A stretch of DNA of 64,000 bases from Pseudomonas sp. HN11 (GTDB lineage: Bacteria; Pseudomonadota; Gammaproteobacteria; Pseudomonadales; Pseudomonadaceae): assembly GCF_021390155.1 (NCBI RefSeq), contig NZ_CP089985.1, positions 3,049,001 to 3,113,000 on the forward strand, read 5' to 3'. A program made the translations under genes and the position numbers. The notes beneath the pieces are model-generated. The model did no database searches and was not told where the DNA came from. It saw nothing but the letters and a program-made list of their open reading frames with translations. Every line of letters begins with the position of its first letter. Positions within the stretch are counted from its first letter, which is position 1. Positions 30,844-38,381 of the stretch are shown here, one piece after another.

Positions 30844-31166
30844 GGCGTCACCTCGCGGCGTGCCCACCAGCAGACAGGGCCGTCGTCGGTGTCGTGAATG
30901 GCCAGGCAGAACCAGCCTTCGCCATCAGGCCGATCCGGCTCCCAGTAGCTGCAATCGGGGTCGCCAGCCTCGAAACGCTCAGAGACCGCTTCGTCGCTGT
31001 GGTATTCGAGTTGCACCATCTTCACCTGCAAGCCCTGTTCAGCGATCCAGGCCTTGCACTTATCACCGTCGCCCTCGTCGAAGGGCGGCATATCGGGATG
31101 AGCGAACATGCCGTATTCATCGCGCGCGACTGGAGCTGGCTGGATCAATTTGATTTCTTCAGGCAT
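30840..31166 (-). CDS. Prophage hypothetical protein
   Basis: 108 residues, acidic, with a DPDCSYWEPDRPDGEGWFCL segment and aromatic C-terminus. This kind of small acidic early protein is common in Pseudomonas prophages, but I cannot name a function. It heads a three-gene overlapping chain (this gene, the 18-residue ORF, the methyltransferase), so all three are probably translated from one message. Confidence 0.65.
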   Translation of the reverse strand: MPEEIKLIQPAPVARDEYGMFAHPDMPPFDEGDGDKCKAWIAEQGLQVKMVQLEYHSDEAVSERFEAGDPDCSYWEPDRPDGEGWFCLAIHDTDDGPVCWWARREVTP

Positions 31167-31229
31167 GACTTCGTCCTTGCCGCTATAGCGGCTGACTTTG
31201 AAGGGGGAGGGGGGCGAAAGAGTGAGGCG

Positions 31230-31430
31230 CTAATTCCAGCGAACGTTGAGTTCTGAAATTTGTTCGTGCAGCTGCTCTATGAGTTCAAACCAAGAATCGA
31301 AACCATTTGATTCGTTCTGGATCAGGAACAGGTAATAACCTCCGGTTTCACCTGCGCGGTCATCCCGAATTTCTATCGCCCAACCGGCGTATTCGCCAGT
31401 CAAAACTGTTCCAGTACGAATGATCAGCAT
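31230..31430 (-). CDS. Small prophage hypothetical protein
   Basis: 66 residues beginning MLIIRTGTVLTGEYAGWAIE, with a mixed alpha/beta appearance and an acidic C-terminal helix. It lies among minus-strand early phage genes and 64 bp before the next gene. No family is recognised and no strong RBS stands out, so the confidence is moderate. Confidence 0.55.
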   Translation of the reverse strand: MLIIRTGTVLTGEYAGWAIEIRDDRAGETGGYYLFLIQNESNGFDSWFELIEQLHEQISELNVRWN

Positions 31431-31476
31431 GGGTTGGTCGGAATCCAGTGAATGTCTTAAATGGCAGCTGTACTTT

Positions 31477-31815
31477 TTACATCAGCTTGGAAAATGTTGG
31501 TACTGCGGCATTCTCCCTCGTTACCAGTTCATGGGCATTCACAACCGTCATGCCGAGGCGTTCGGCGATCATGACTTCCAGGCGTGCACCCTTTGAATGC
31601 TCCCACCCTGGGAGAGTGGCCACGGTGTCACAGTCCATCAGCGCCGCAATGTCGCGCCGCATGCAGTCGTTCCAAGTGCCGCCGTCGGTGTTGATCTCGG
31701 CGGGGTTGGTAACGGTGTTGCCGCCGGCGCGCAGGTTGGTGGTCATGGCGTGGAAAGCGGCTAAGTTGAGGCCGGGCAGTCCGGTCATGGGACCACTGAG
31801 GTAGATGCGCTTCAT
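31477..31815 (-). CDS. DUF4406-family phage protein
   Basis: 112 residues starting MKRIYLSGPMTGLPGLNLAA, the hallmark of DUF4406 (nucleoside 2-deoxyribosyltransferase-like fold), with the later CDTVATLPGWEHSKGARLEV segment carrying the conserved GWE..SxGA motif. Members are frequent in phage early regions and are thought to act on nucleosides or nucleotides. Its start overlaps the stop of the upstream gene by 4 bp. Confidence 0.85.
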   Translation of the reverse strand: MKRIYLSGPMTGLPGLNLAAFHAMTTNLRAGGNTVTNPAEINTDGGTWNDCMRRDIAALMDCDTVATLPGWEHSKGARLEVMIAERLGMTVVNAHELVTRENAAVPTFSKLM

Positions 31816-32453
31816 GCGGCCACCTGCTGCTGTTCCTGGCGCAGCGCGTCCTGAACGGCCTCAACAACGCGGCGCAGGTATGTGAATTCGTGGTTTTCCT
31901 CGATCGCCTTTTCGTCGACTGGGTAATGCCATTCATCACCAAACAACTCGGTCAGCAGCCTGCTCTGATGCCAGCACTCATTCGGGCTTTCGATACTGCG
32001 CAATGAGTCGATGTCGTGCCAAAACTCGCGGGCCTCGCCCTTACTCAGTTCGCCCAGTTCCCAGTCGTGTCGCCCGGTCTGTTGCCGGCGGCGCTGGACG
32101 ATGCACTTCTTGGCGAAGGCATGGAGCGCGTCCCCGCTGAACCGCGTGCTACTGATCCCGCGATCCAGGCAGTTCAGAACATAGGGCCAATCGCACTTGG
32201 CCACAAACTCGGCAACCGTGCGAGGTCCCATTCCACCCCAGTAGGCGTTCCAGCTCTTGTCCCAGCAGTTGATCGTGATCTTGCCCTGGGCAGTCTGGTA
32301 GTTTGGGTCGAATTCAGTCGGGCAGTCGCGGCGACCGAAGTCCTCGAGGAAAACCGTTATCGGGTCGAGCCGCGCCGTGCCGGTGATCACCAGCTTCGTT
32401 ACTGTCGAGCGCTCAACCTTCAGCGGCTCGGCCGTTTTGTTTCCTGTGGGCAT
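31812..32453 (-). CDS. Conserved prophage hypothetical protein
   Basis: 213 residues with LDPITVFLEDFGRRDCPTEF, a WGGMGPRTVAEFVAKCDWPY segment and an acidic C-terminal helix. The INCWDKSWNAYWGGMG part is reminiscent of proteins seen in Pseudomonas siphophage early regions. Function unknown. It is translationally coupled to the DUF4406 gene (ATGA-type overlap). Confidence 0.7.
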   Translation of the reverse strand: MPTGNKTAEPLKVERSTVTKLVITGTARLDPITVFLEDFGRRDCPTEFDPNYQTAQGKITINCWDKSWNAYWGGMGPRTVAEFVAKCDWPYVLNCLDRGISSTRFSGDALHAFAKKCIVQRRRQQTGRHDWELGELSKGEAREFWHDIDSLRSIESPNECWHQSRLLTELFGDEWHYPVDEKAIEENHEFTYLRRVVEAVQDALRQEQQQVAA

Positions 32454-32516
32454 GGGAATTCTCCATGTAGCGACAAAGCTACGATTGGGATAACGTTTCG
32501 TCTTTTGGAGGTGGGA

Positions 32517-33062
32517 ATGTTCGGGATAACCGCTGAGCAGTGGGGAATCATTAACGGATTTGCAAATTGGCTGGCTGCGATTGGAACCATCTCTGCCGTA
32601 GCTGTTTCGCTCTATCTGTCCATGAAATCTGGAAAGAGGACAGCCAAGTTATCTGCGCGACTAATGCTGATGGCAGAAATTGGATCTGAATATCATCCAG
32701 AACACATAATTTTTAGTTTGGTAAATACGGGTGATCGGACGATCAATACTGATTCTATCGGTTGGGTTGTGGGGAAAAAGACAAAGCAATATTTCATACA
32801 GTTATGGGATCGTACTCTTAGTCATCCAATGCCATTAATGCAGGCTTCCGGAGTTTCGGGGAAGTGGCTATTTAATGTCGATGATGGAAGATGGTTTTCC
32901 CAAATGGCTGAGTCGTTGGGTGCGAATTGGAAAAAAGACATAAAAACATTAAAAGCTCTGGCTACAACCACTACAGGCGAAGAGTTCTTTGCTACCCCAA
33001 GCAAAGAACTTTTTGAAAAGCTGAAAGTTGCGTGCGAGCTTCGAGCCACTACTTCTGCGTAA
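32517..33062 (+). CDS. Single-pass membrane protein, probable moron
   Basis: 181 residues; RBS GGAGG before ATG 32517. One N-terminal membrane helix (FANWLAAIGTISAVAVSLYL) is followed by a cytoplasmic domain of likely beta strands (HIIFSLVNTGDRTINTDSIG). It is AT-rich and on the plus strand, inside a minus-strand early region between a DUF4406/hypothetical pair and a cytosine methyltransferase. The orientation, composition and own RBS fit an independently acquired cassette. Function unknown; superinfection exclusion or defence is conjecture. Confidence 0.75.
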   Translation: MFGITAEQWGIINGFANWLAAIGTISAVAVSLYLSMKSGKRTAKLSARLMLMAEIGSEYHPEHIIFSLVNTGDRTINTDSIGWVVGKKTKQYFIQLWDRTLSHPMPLMQASGVSGKWLFNVDDGRWFSQMAESLGANWKKDIKTLKALATTTTGEEFFATPSKELFEKLKVACELRATTSA

Positions 33063-33065
33063 TAA

Positions 33066-33989
33066 TTAGGCGGCCTTTCTTAGAGCCTCGATGATGCGCT
33101 GGCCCGCAAGCGGTGGAACTGCATTGCCAGTCATGTGCATGGTCAGCCGATGGTTGTCTGGGCGCTGCGTGTCTTTCGGGAAGGATTGCGCGGCCATGGC
33201 CTCATCGGCGGTGATCATGCGCATCCGGTCACCGTCGACCACGGCCCAGCGATCGAGGGTAGTTATGGTGCCGATAGGGCGGTCTAGGCTGCGGCCTGTG
33301 AGGCCTGACCCTGAGCCGTAATAAGGCATCACGAATCGCTCGCCGAACCGTTCCCGGCCATTCTTCACGCGGATCAGCGTCGATTCGGCACGGCCTGGCT
33401 TGATGATCGGCGACCACTTGCCGGCGTTGAAATCGATAATGTCGCTGGCCGGCACATGCTGGTGCTGCTGGAGCTGCAGGTGGAGCGGTGCCTTGCTGCG
33501 AGAGCAGACCATGAAGAGGCGCACCCGGTGCTGAGGCACGCCGAGGTCTGCACAGTCCACGATGTGCGGAGCCAGCGAGTAACCCAGGCGCTGCATCGCG
33601 TCGGCCCAGGCCGGGTAGAGAATCCAGTCCATGAACTCCGGCACGTTCTCGATGATTGCGAAGTCGGGCCTGTTGACCTCTGCATTCGCCACCGGCGCCC
33701 AGGTCGTCAAGCGCGAGTTGTCGTGCTGAGGATTGCCGGCAGCCTTGCCGCGTGCCTTCGCGTGGCCCTGACAGCAAGGAGAAGCCAGCATCACATCATG
33801 CTTTGGGACCTGCGACCAATCCGCCTGGTGCAAGTCCTGGCAGACGTGCTGTGTGTCCGGGTTGTTCCTAGTGTGCCACTCTACGGCAGCGGGCCAGTGG
33901 TTTGCAGCCCATAGAACATTGAGGCCTGCTGCCTTTCCGCCAGCAGTCCATCCGCCGAAGCCGGCAAATAAATCGATAGCTGTGAGCAT
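33066..33989 (-). CDS. DNA (cytosine-5-)methyltransferase
   Basis: 307 residues of the C5 methyltransferase family. Motif I is AIDLFAGFGGWTAG, motif IV is ASPCCQGH with the catalytic Cys in the Pro-Cys pair, motif VI is IIENVPEFMDW, motif VIII is QHRVRLFMV, and the target-recognition part is followed by MTGNAVPP (motif X region). It appears complete. No partner restriction enzyme is seen, so a phage self-protection role is likely. Confidence 0.92.
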   Translation of the reverse strand: MLTAIDLFAGFGGWTAGGKAAGLNVLWAANHWPAAVEWHTRNNPDTQHVCQDLHQADWSQVPKHDVMLASPCCQGHAKARGKAAGNPQHDNSRLTTWAPVANAEVNRPDFAIIENVPEFMDWILYPAWADAMQRLGYSLAPHIVDCADLGVPQHRVRLFMVCSRSKAPLHLQLQQHQHVPASDIIDFNAGKWSPIIKPGRAESTLIRVKNGRERFGERFVMPYYGSGSGLTGRSLDRPIGTITTLDRWAVVDGDRMRMITADEAMAAQSFPKDTQRPDNHRLTMHMTGNAVPPLAGQRIIEALRKAA

Positions 33990-34059
33990 GTGATTTCCTT
34001 TGTGATGGCGAATTGGTATCTTTTGTCTTTTATCGAACTGGATTTCAGACGTGGGTGTA

Positions 34060-34494
34060 ATGACTTTTTTCGCGGATCCGTCGTGGTGGGTCTCAGTGGT
34101 GGTCGTTGGGATAGCAATTAACTTTTTTTCCTCTTACTCTAAGGGGTGGATTGATACCGGCCTGGGAAAGCTTTCTGAGAAATGGAGGAGTTCGTCCGAT
34201 AGGAGAAAGCAAGCCCAGCAGCGCAAGATTGAAGAGCTGGCGCACAGTGAGTACTTACGAATGAAGGCTATGGGGACCGCGACTTATGTACTCATTCGAG
34301 GTGTCAGCTTTCAGGTATTGGCTCTTATTGCAATTTATATGTCCGTATCTGCAGAAAAAATGCTCGCTAAAGAGCTTTTTTTAGGAATCGGGTTTGTAGC
34401 GATAGTGTGTCTGTCCATGTCCATGGCCTCGGTAGTGACTGCTGCAAGCATTAGGAAAAATATCGAATCTGCAGATAAGATCAATCGAAGCTAA
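34060..34494 (+). CDS. Membrane protein, probable moron
   Basis: About 144 residues from the ATG at 34060; GTG 34051 is an alternative, and neither has a good RBS. Three hydrophobic segments: WWVSVVVVGIAINFF, SFQVLALIAIYMSV and LFLGIGFVAIVCLSMSMASV. Between them is a charged, Arg/Lys/Gln-rich helical cytoplasmic part. It is AT-rich and oriented against the phage early genes. Unrecognised. Confidence 0.65.
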   Translation: MTFFADPSWWVSVVVVGIAINFFSSYSKGWIDTGLGKLSEKWRSSSDRRKQAQQRKIEELAHSEYLRMKAMGTATYVLIRGVSFQVLALIAIYMSVSAEKMLAKELFLGIGFVAIVCLSMSMASVVTAASIRKNIESADKINRS

Positions 34495-34594
34495 GTGTTA
34501 TTTGTGACCTGTACTCTGCTGTTGCAGACTGGCTTGATATGGTTGATATGGGTTATTTGTTAAAGCCTCTACATGCAACTATATGGGGAACTGA

Positions 34595-35194
34595 GTGACC
34601 ATTGAAAATGTAATGCTGACCCTCAACAGAGTTCCTGAAATCGCTCTGAATACCGGCACTGATTACAAAGTGCTTGGGGGATTTTTTTTGACGGCGTTCG
34701 CGGTAGCAATCGGTTCGTGGGCCACTATCTATACGTTCAAACGTACTGTCAGGAGCCAAGAAAAAATCGCTACAGCTGGGGCCATCCGAGCAAGCAGGCA
34801 GGCTTGGATCAATGAGTTGAGAGATTGCAGTGCTAGCTATGTAGCTGCGGTATTGCAAATTTCTGACTTGCGCGGGAAGCGAACTAGGTGGTTGAAAGCA
34901 AAAAATATCCACATGGAAGAATGGCGGGCGTTTCAGTATTTTGAAACTGAGAATCCTGCTTGGGTTGAGCTATCACTAAGCGCGGTCAATGAGGCGAGGA
35001 TTTATCGTGCAAAAGTTGAGATGCTTTTAAATCCTGGGGAGGAAGCAACGGTCAATCTTCTCAAAGCAATGGATGTGGCTTACGAAAGCGAGGGGCAAAG
35101 CACCAATAATTTGCCCGATTTATGTGACGAAATTGTCAGTAGCGCCCAGAAAATACTCAAGGCTGAATGGGTTATTACAAAGCAGGGTAGATAA
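34595..35194 (+). CDS. Membrane-anchored hypothetical protein, probable moron
   Basis: 199 residues from GTG 34595 (GGGGA upstream). One N-terminal membrane helix (VLGGFFLTAFAVAIGSWATI) is followed by a long soluble helical domain (SQEKIATAGAIRASRQAWIN, then a Trp-containing middle). This resembles the many phage and island proteins with one helix and an RQAWI(N/D)xLR motif. AT-rich. Upstream is a degenerate copy of the E1 repeat (about 34,529-34,558). Function unknown. Confidence 0.7.
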   Translation: MTIENVMLTLNRVPEIALNTGTDYKVLGGFFLTAFAVAIGSWATIYTFKRTVRSQEKIATAGAIRASRQAWINELRDCSASYVAAVLQISDLRGKRTRWLKAKNIHMEEWRAFQYFETENPAWVELSLSAVNEARIYRAKVEMLLNPGEEATVNLLKAMDVAYESEGQSTNNLPDLCDEIVSSAQKILKAEWVITKQGR

Positions 35195-35248
35195 GATTTG
35201 CCCCTCAGATGCCTGATAGTTTCTATTGTTGGCAGCTTTCTCAATAGC

Positions 35249-35275
35249 CTGGCGTGATTCGTTGATATGGGGTAT
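35249..35275. repeat. Intergenic repeat E1, copy 1
   Basis: 27-bp sequence beginning CTGGCGTGATTCGTTG, perfectly repeated at 36213-36239. A diverged form lies at about 34,529-34,558. Confidence 0.9.
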
Positions 35276-35283
35276 CACGGGTA

Positions 35284-35303
35284 ACCGGCATGGAGCCGGA
35301 TCA
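35284..35303. repeat. Intergenic repeat E2, copy 1 (hairpin)
   Basis: ACCGGCATGGAGCCGGATCA, identical to 36824-36843. The core CCGGC-ATGGA-GCCGG can fold as a small hairpin. Confidence 0.9.
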
Positions 35304-35314
35304 AGGAGGAAAGA

Positions 35315-35545
35315 GTGGACAGAAAACCTTCTAATAAGCTGCTAGCAGAGCAAAGTGGACTGACCGTGGCTGAAGTCGGCACGTACTTGACGGAGCTAGT
35401 GTTGCAGCCTGACGGAAGCTGGATTGCTTACTTCGGCGCTGAAATCGAACGCTCACCAGATGCCAGCACAAAGTTGGATGCATCGCGAACGCTGTTGATT
35501 CCAGCCTGGCTTGCCAAGCACTGGGTGGATCGAGATATTGGGTAG
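35315..35545 (+). CDS. Small soluble hypothetical protein, probable moron
   Basis: 76 residues from GTG 35315 with a near-perfect RBS (AAGGAGGAAAGA). The N-terminus NKLLAEQSGLTVAEVGTYLT looks like a helix-turn-helix-type segment. It is bounded on the left by repeats E1 and E2 and on the right by repeat E3, which overlaps its stop codon. E2 and E3 are the same modules that flank the minus-strand gene at 36841. No hydrophobic segment. Function unknown. Confidence 0.7.
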   Translation: MDRKPSNKLLAEQSGLTVAEVGTYLTELVLQPDGSWIAYFGAEIERSPDASTKLDASRTLLIPAWLAKHWVDRDIG

Positions 35546-35594
35546 GCGCCGCCCTTCAGTGTCCGGTGGTGGCGATTTGGTTTTGGTTGGGGTA
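35544..35594. repeat. Intergenic repeat E3, copy 1
   Basis: A 51-bp segment beginning AGGCGCCGCCCT matches 37459-37509 without gaps at 44 of 51 positions. It overlaps the stop codon of the gene at 35315 and is followed by an E2-like hairpin variant. Confidence 0.85.
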
Positions 35595-35644
35595 TTACGG
35601 GTGAACCGCGTGGAGTCGCGCTGAATCTAAATAGGGACTGCTGA

Positions 35645-36184
35645 ATGAAATATCTTGCAGAAGTGCTTACAAAGAACCCTCTGATAGTCGTAGCAATGTT
35701 TCTGATTACATTGCTTGCCTCGATTGTTGGTCTATTAGTCAGCTGGGAAGTTCTCTATAGAGACTATCTTTCAAAAACATTTACGGTTCCGTCTTGGCTG
35801 GTGCTGCTGATTATCCCAATCGGTTTCTTCGGATGGATATTATATAGCACTCGCAAGAAGAACCAGAACGACGGACCTTTAGAGCTAATAGCCGATAGAG
35901 AATACGGTGTTGAAAGGATCTATGCGTGTGGAAAAAGGTTTTTGAACTGCAAGTTTAGCGGCACTGAAATTGTAATCGACGCTAGCTCTGGATTGAGTTT
36001 TGAGGCCTGCAATTTTGAAAATCAAAGATTCACATTTGATGGCTCTGCTGCTAGGACACTCGCTCTTTTAACCGGGATGTACAAAGATCCAAGTTTTCGG
36101 CCTATGGTCGACAGAACAATACTAAATATGAAATCTGGAGATATGCCTGTTTCCAAAGCTCCTTACTCCGGTTCTGCTCGTTGA
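35645..36184 (+). CDS. Two-helix membrane protein with Cys-Phe repeat domain, probable moron
   Basis: 179 residues; ATG 35645 with AGGGAC upstream. Two N-terminal membrane helices (LIVVAMFLITLLASIVGLLV and WLVLLIIPIGFFGWIL) precede a cytoplasmic domain with short beta repeats (KRFLNCKFSGTEIVI, then FEACNFENQRFTFDGSA). These recall pentapeptide-like right-handed coils with N/A-C-x-F turns. A conserved ARTLALLTGMYKD stretch follows. The layout of paired helices plus a sensor-like domain is seen in many phage and island proteins. Function unknown. Confidence 0.75.
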   Translation: MKYLAEVLTKNPLIVVAMFLITLLASIVGLLVSWEVLYRDYLSKTFTVPSWLVLLIIPIGFFGWILYSTRKKNQNDGPLELIADREYGVERIYACGKRFLNCKFSGTEIVIDASSGLSFEACNFENQRFTFDGSAARTLALLTGMYKDPSFRPMVDRTILNMKSGDMPVSKAPYSGSAR

Positions 36185-36212
36185 GAGTATTTGCCAGTTA
36201 GTCAAACGATGT

Positions 36213-36239
36213 CTGGCGTGATTCGTTGATATGGGGTAT
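36213..36239. repeat. Intergenic repeat E1, copy 2
   Basis: Exact copy of the 27-bp repeat at 35249-35275, 38 bp before the gene at 36277. Confidence 0.9.
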
Positions 36240-36276
36240 TAGGTAGGGTTATTTTGAGCGCTATTAGGGACAAGTC

Positions 36277-36768
36277 ATGCAGGCGCTAACGGATAATCTG
36301 TATAAGTTTCTCTCGATTGTAGGGATGATATGTTTTGTATTTTTCTTTTTTGATTTGAATAAGAGATCAGATGATCTTGAATTGAAAATTGATAGTTTAA
36401 CCATTCAACAGGTCGAGTTCTTAGCGACTCTAGACGCGATTAAGACAGATTCGAATCGCCTTTCTAAGGTTATTGCTGACCTGAATTCTGGAACGACAAC
36501 ACTCAAGAAGCTAATGGGGGCTATGCCGAGCCTGGAGGCGACTAGAGATAAGATACAGTCAAGATTTGATGAGGCAAAATTAGTAAATGCAAAACTTAAT
36601 GCTAATCTGGAATTGGTCAAAAGCTACTTTGAAAAGCTTAAAGGTCTGGCTTATCTATACGGCTGGCTGCAGTGCGTTTCATTAATAGTTGCATTTGTTG
36701 GTATGCTGTTGTGGTATTACAGAACCCAAAGATATCTAGACTTAAAGGACAAACAGTCTGTCATTTGA
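36277..36768 (+). CDS. Membrane protein with central coiled coil, probable moron
   Basis: 163 residues; ATG 36277. An N-terminal membrane helix (FLSIVGMICFVFFFFDL), a ~95-residue heptad-rich region (DLELKIDSLTIQQVEFLATL through SRFDEAKLVNAKLNANLELV), then a C-terminal helix (VSLIVAFVGMLLWYY). Both ends are in the membrane with a coiled coil on one face. The gene is very AT-rich compared with its neighbours. Function unknown; a spanin-like or exclusion role cannot be excluded. Confidence 0.75.
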   Translation: MQALTDNLYKFLSIVGMICFVFFFFDLNKRSDDLELKIDSLTIQQVEFLATLDAIKTDSNRLSKVIADLNSGTTTLKKLMGAMPSLEATRDKIQSRFDEAKLVNAKLNANLELVKSYFEKLKGLAYLYGWLQCVSLIVAFVGMLLWYYRTQRYLDLKDKQSVI

Positions 36769-36823
36769 TTGAGTGTCTTCACGGAAACAGTTATCGTATT
36801 TTCATACTGATTTATTTTGATTG

Positions 36824-36843
36824 ACCGGCATGGAGCCGGATCA
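36824..36843. repeat. Intergenic repeat E2, copy 2
   Basis: Identical to 35284-35303. Its last three bases (TCA) form the stop codon of the minus-strand gene that follows. Confidence 0.9.
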
Positions 36844-37443
36844 GGCGGTGAGGCGTTCGCCAATCACCGTGGTTGTGAACTGAATGGTGTACTCGGTGAC
36901 CAGCTCGAACGCGCCGCCGCAGGTATCGCACGTCATCTTCTTGTCACCGTAATCTTCAGACTCGATGTGGATGACCGTGGCGCAATGCGGGCATTTGCAT
37001 TCGTCCTGGCTGCGATAATCCCACTCGTCATAGTCTGTCTCGGCGACCTTGGCCAGCGCTTCGGCCTTCGCAGCGGCGTCTTCTGCGGCCTGAAAAGGCT
37101 TACAGGTGAACCCGTCAGGATGTCCCCACGGTGTTTCCGTGAGCTTCGAGCGGTGGGTGCTGCACAGGCGGCAAACGTTGTGCTTATCGCACACCACGTA
37201 GCTGTACTTCTCACCGGTTCCATTGCACTTGGCACAACCAGAAACCCAGTACCATGAGCCATCGATTCGCTCGGCGTACAGGCCGTTTTCCGGTGGCCGA
37301 AGGCTGACTTCAGGCAGGTCAGTAGTGGTTCGGTGAAATCTGTGATGATCCGCCCCGTTCCACACGTTGAGGCTGCCATTGCGCTCGCGCTGGGTCCACT
37401 CTCCCGGGATCTCCGTGATCAGGATCTTGGTGTTTTTGTCCAT
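36841..37443 (-). CDS. Zinc-ribbon-containing prophage protein
   Basis: 200 residues with several Cys pairs: CAKCNGTGE, VCDKHNVCRLC, CKCPHCAT and MTCDTCGGAF. At least two likely zinc ribbons, the last one C-terminal, are joined by an Ala/Glu helix (AAEDAAAKAEALAKVAETDY). This is a typical phage early protein that may bind nucleic acid or a host protein. It is flanked by repeat E2 on its 3' side and E3 on its 5' side. Confidence 0.75.
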   Translation of the reverse strand: MDKNTKILITEIPGEWTQRERNGSLNVWNGADHHRFHRTTTDLPEVSLRPPENGLYAERIDGSWYWVSGCAKCNGTGEKYSYVVCDKHNVCRLCSTHRSKLTETPWGHPDGFTCKPFQAAEDAAAKAEALAKVAETDYDEWDYRSQDECKCPHCATVIHIESEDYGDKKMTCDTCGGAFELVTEYTIQFTTTVIGERLTA

Positions 37444-37458
37444 GGATTATCTCCAGTC

Positions 37459-37509
37459 AGGCGCCGCCCTACGGTGGCCGGTGGTGGCAATTTGGCTTGG
37501 GTTGGGTTA
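37459..37509. repeat. Intergenic repeat E3, copy 2
   Basis: 86% identical to 35544-35594, placed between the minus-strand zinc-ribbon gene and the plus-strand gene at 37553. Confidence 0.85.
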
Positions 37510-37552
37510 AACAGGTGTCGGCAATTTGCCACTAACAGATGGAGCTGAAAGC

Positions 37553-38023
37553 GTGGAAAAAGCAGATTTTGACTACGACTATGACCAATTTCGTGGTGAG
37601 TTGAACAAGGTGACATATGCGTACAAACGCATAAAAGACAAACTTATGCAGAATTTTGAGCATTGGAAGGAGCTCGGCCCAAAATTTCTCAGCGATCAAC
37701 TCTCTGTAGAGGTCGGAAAGGATGGTGAAAGTGTCGCCGGCGTCGTCGTCGGCAAGCGTTTCTCCATCTCTTTAACGCCTCTAGCGATAGAAAATGATAA
37801 CTACGCTCTTGCCGTTCTAACCACTGTCAATTTAGTAAGTAAGCTTCCTGTAGAGATTGATCGTTTCCTCGTATCGATAAACGGGGATGTTCTATCTATG
37901 GAAAGAGAGATGCTTTTGGACTGGGATAACGAATATCAGAGCCTAAAGCTGTTGGTCGCTGTGGCTCGGCGCGTCATTCGAGCCGATTCGGTGCCTGTAC
38001 AGTCTCGTCTCCCGGCTCCCTAA
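37553..38023 (+). CDS. Hypothetical soluble protein, probable moron
   Basis: 156 residues from GTG 37553 (GGAG upstream); a TTG at 37526 is less likely. An acidic aromatic start (ADFDYDYDQFRGELNKVTYA) leads into helices, then beta-rich sequence (KRFSISLTPLAIENDNYALA, LPVEIDRFLVSINGDVLSME). No membrane segment. Its 3' end overlaps the opposite-strand gene at 37974. AT-rich; unrecognised. Confidence 0.65.
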   Translation: MEKADFDYDYDQFRGELNKVTYAYKRIKDKLMQNFEHWKELGPKFLSDQLSVEVGKDGESVAGVVVGKRFSISLTPLAIENDNYALAVLTTVNLVSKLPVEIDRFLVSINGDVLSMEREMLLDWDNEYQSLKLLVAVARRVIRADSVPVQSRLPAP

Positions 38024-38312
38024 TCAACTCGCGCATACTATCGCTGTAGAATTTACGCGCCACGTTTTCGCTAATAACGATTTCGTGGCGCGGATAACGT
38101 AAGAACGCGATCAGCTCGTCGTCGGGCATCAAGTCCATCTTCATGATGGCGATCTGCAGGACCTCGCTGATGATCGGCACCTGGCCGCGAAGCCGGATAC
38201 GCTCCATGGCCTGCTCGATTCCGGGCCTGACCTTGTGCCGCAATTCCTTCTCGGCGACCGCCAGCCGCTTCTGCGCAGCCTTGGCCGATCTTTCCTGCAC
38301 AGTCTTGGCCAT
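37974..38312 (-). CDS. Prophage hypothetical protein
   Basis: 112 residues, strongly basic N-terminus (AKTVQERSAKAAQKRLAVAE), then ISEVLQIAIMKMDLMPDDEL and a C-terminal helix. The pattern suggests a small nucleic-acid-associated early phage protein. No family assigned. The last ~50 bp overlap the 3' end of the plus-strand gene at 37553. Confidence 0.65.
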   Translation of the reverse strand: MAKTVQERSAKAAQKRLAVAEKELRHKVRPGIEQAMERIRLRGQVPIISEVLQIAIMKMDLMPDDELIAFLRYPRHEIVISENVARKFYSDSMRELIREPGDETVQAPNRLE

Positions 38313-38381
38313 GACCTACCTCTTCTATTCCGCTGGCCGGCAGTGCTAGCCAGGTTTGTCGTTTGCGTTGCTGGATACGGG

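Noticed and set aside
34500..37510. Repeats considered as a CRISPR array
   Set aside because: Spacing is irregular (hundreds of bp), the intervals contain genes, and there are no cas genes.
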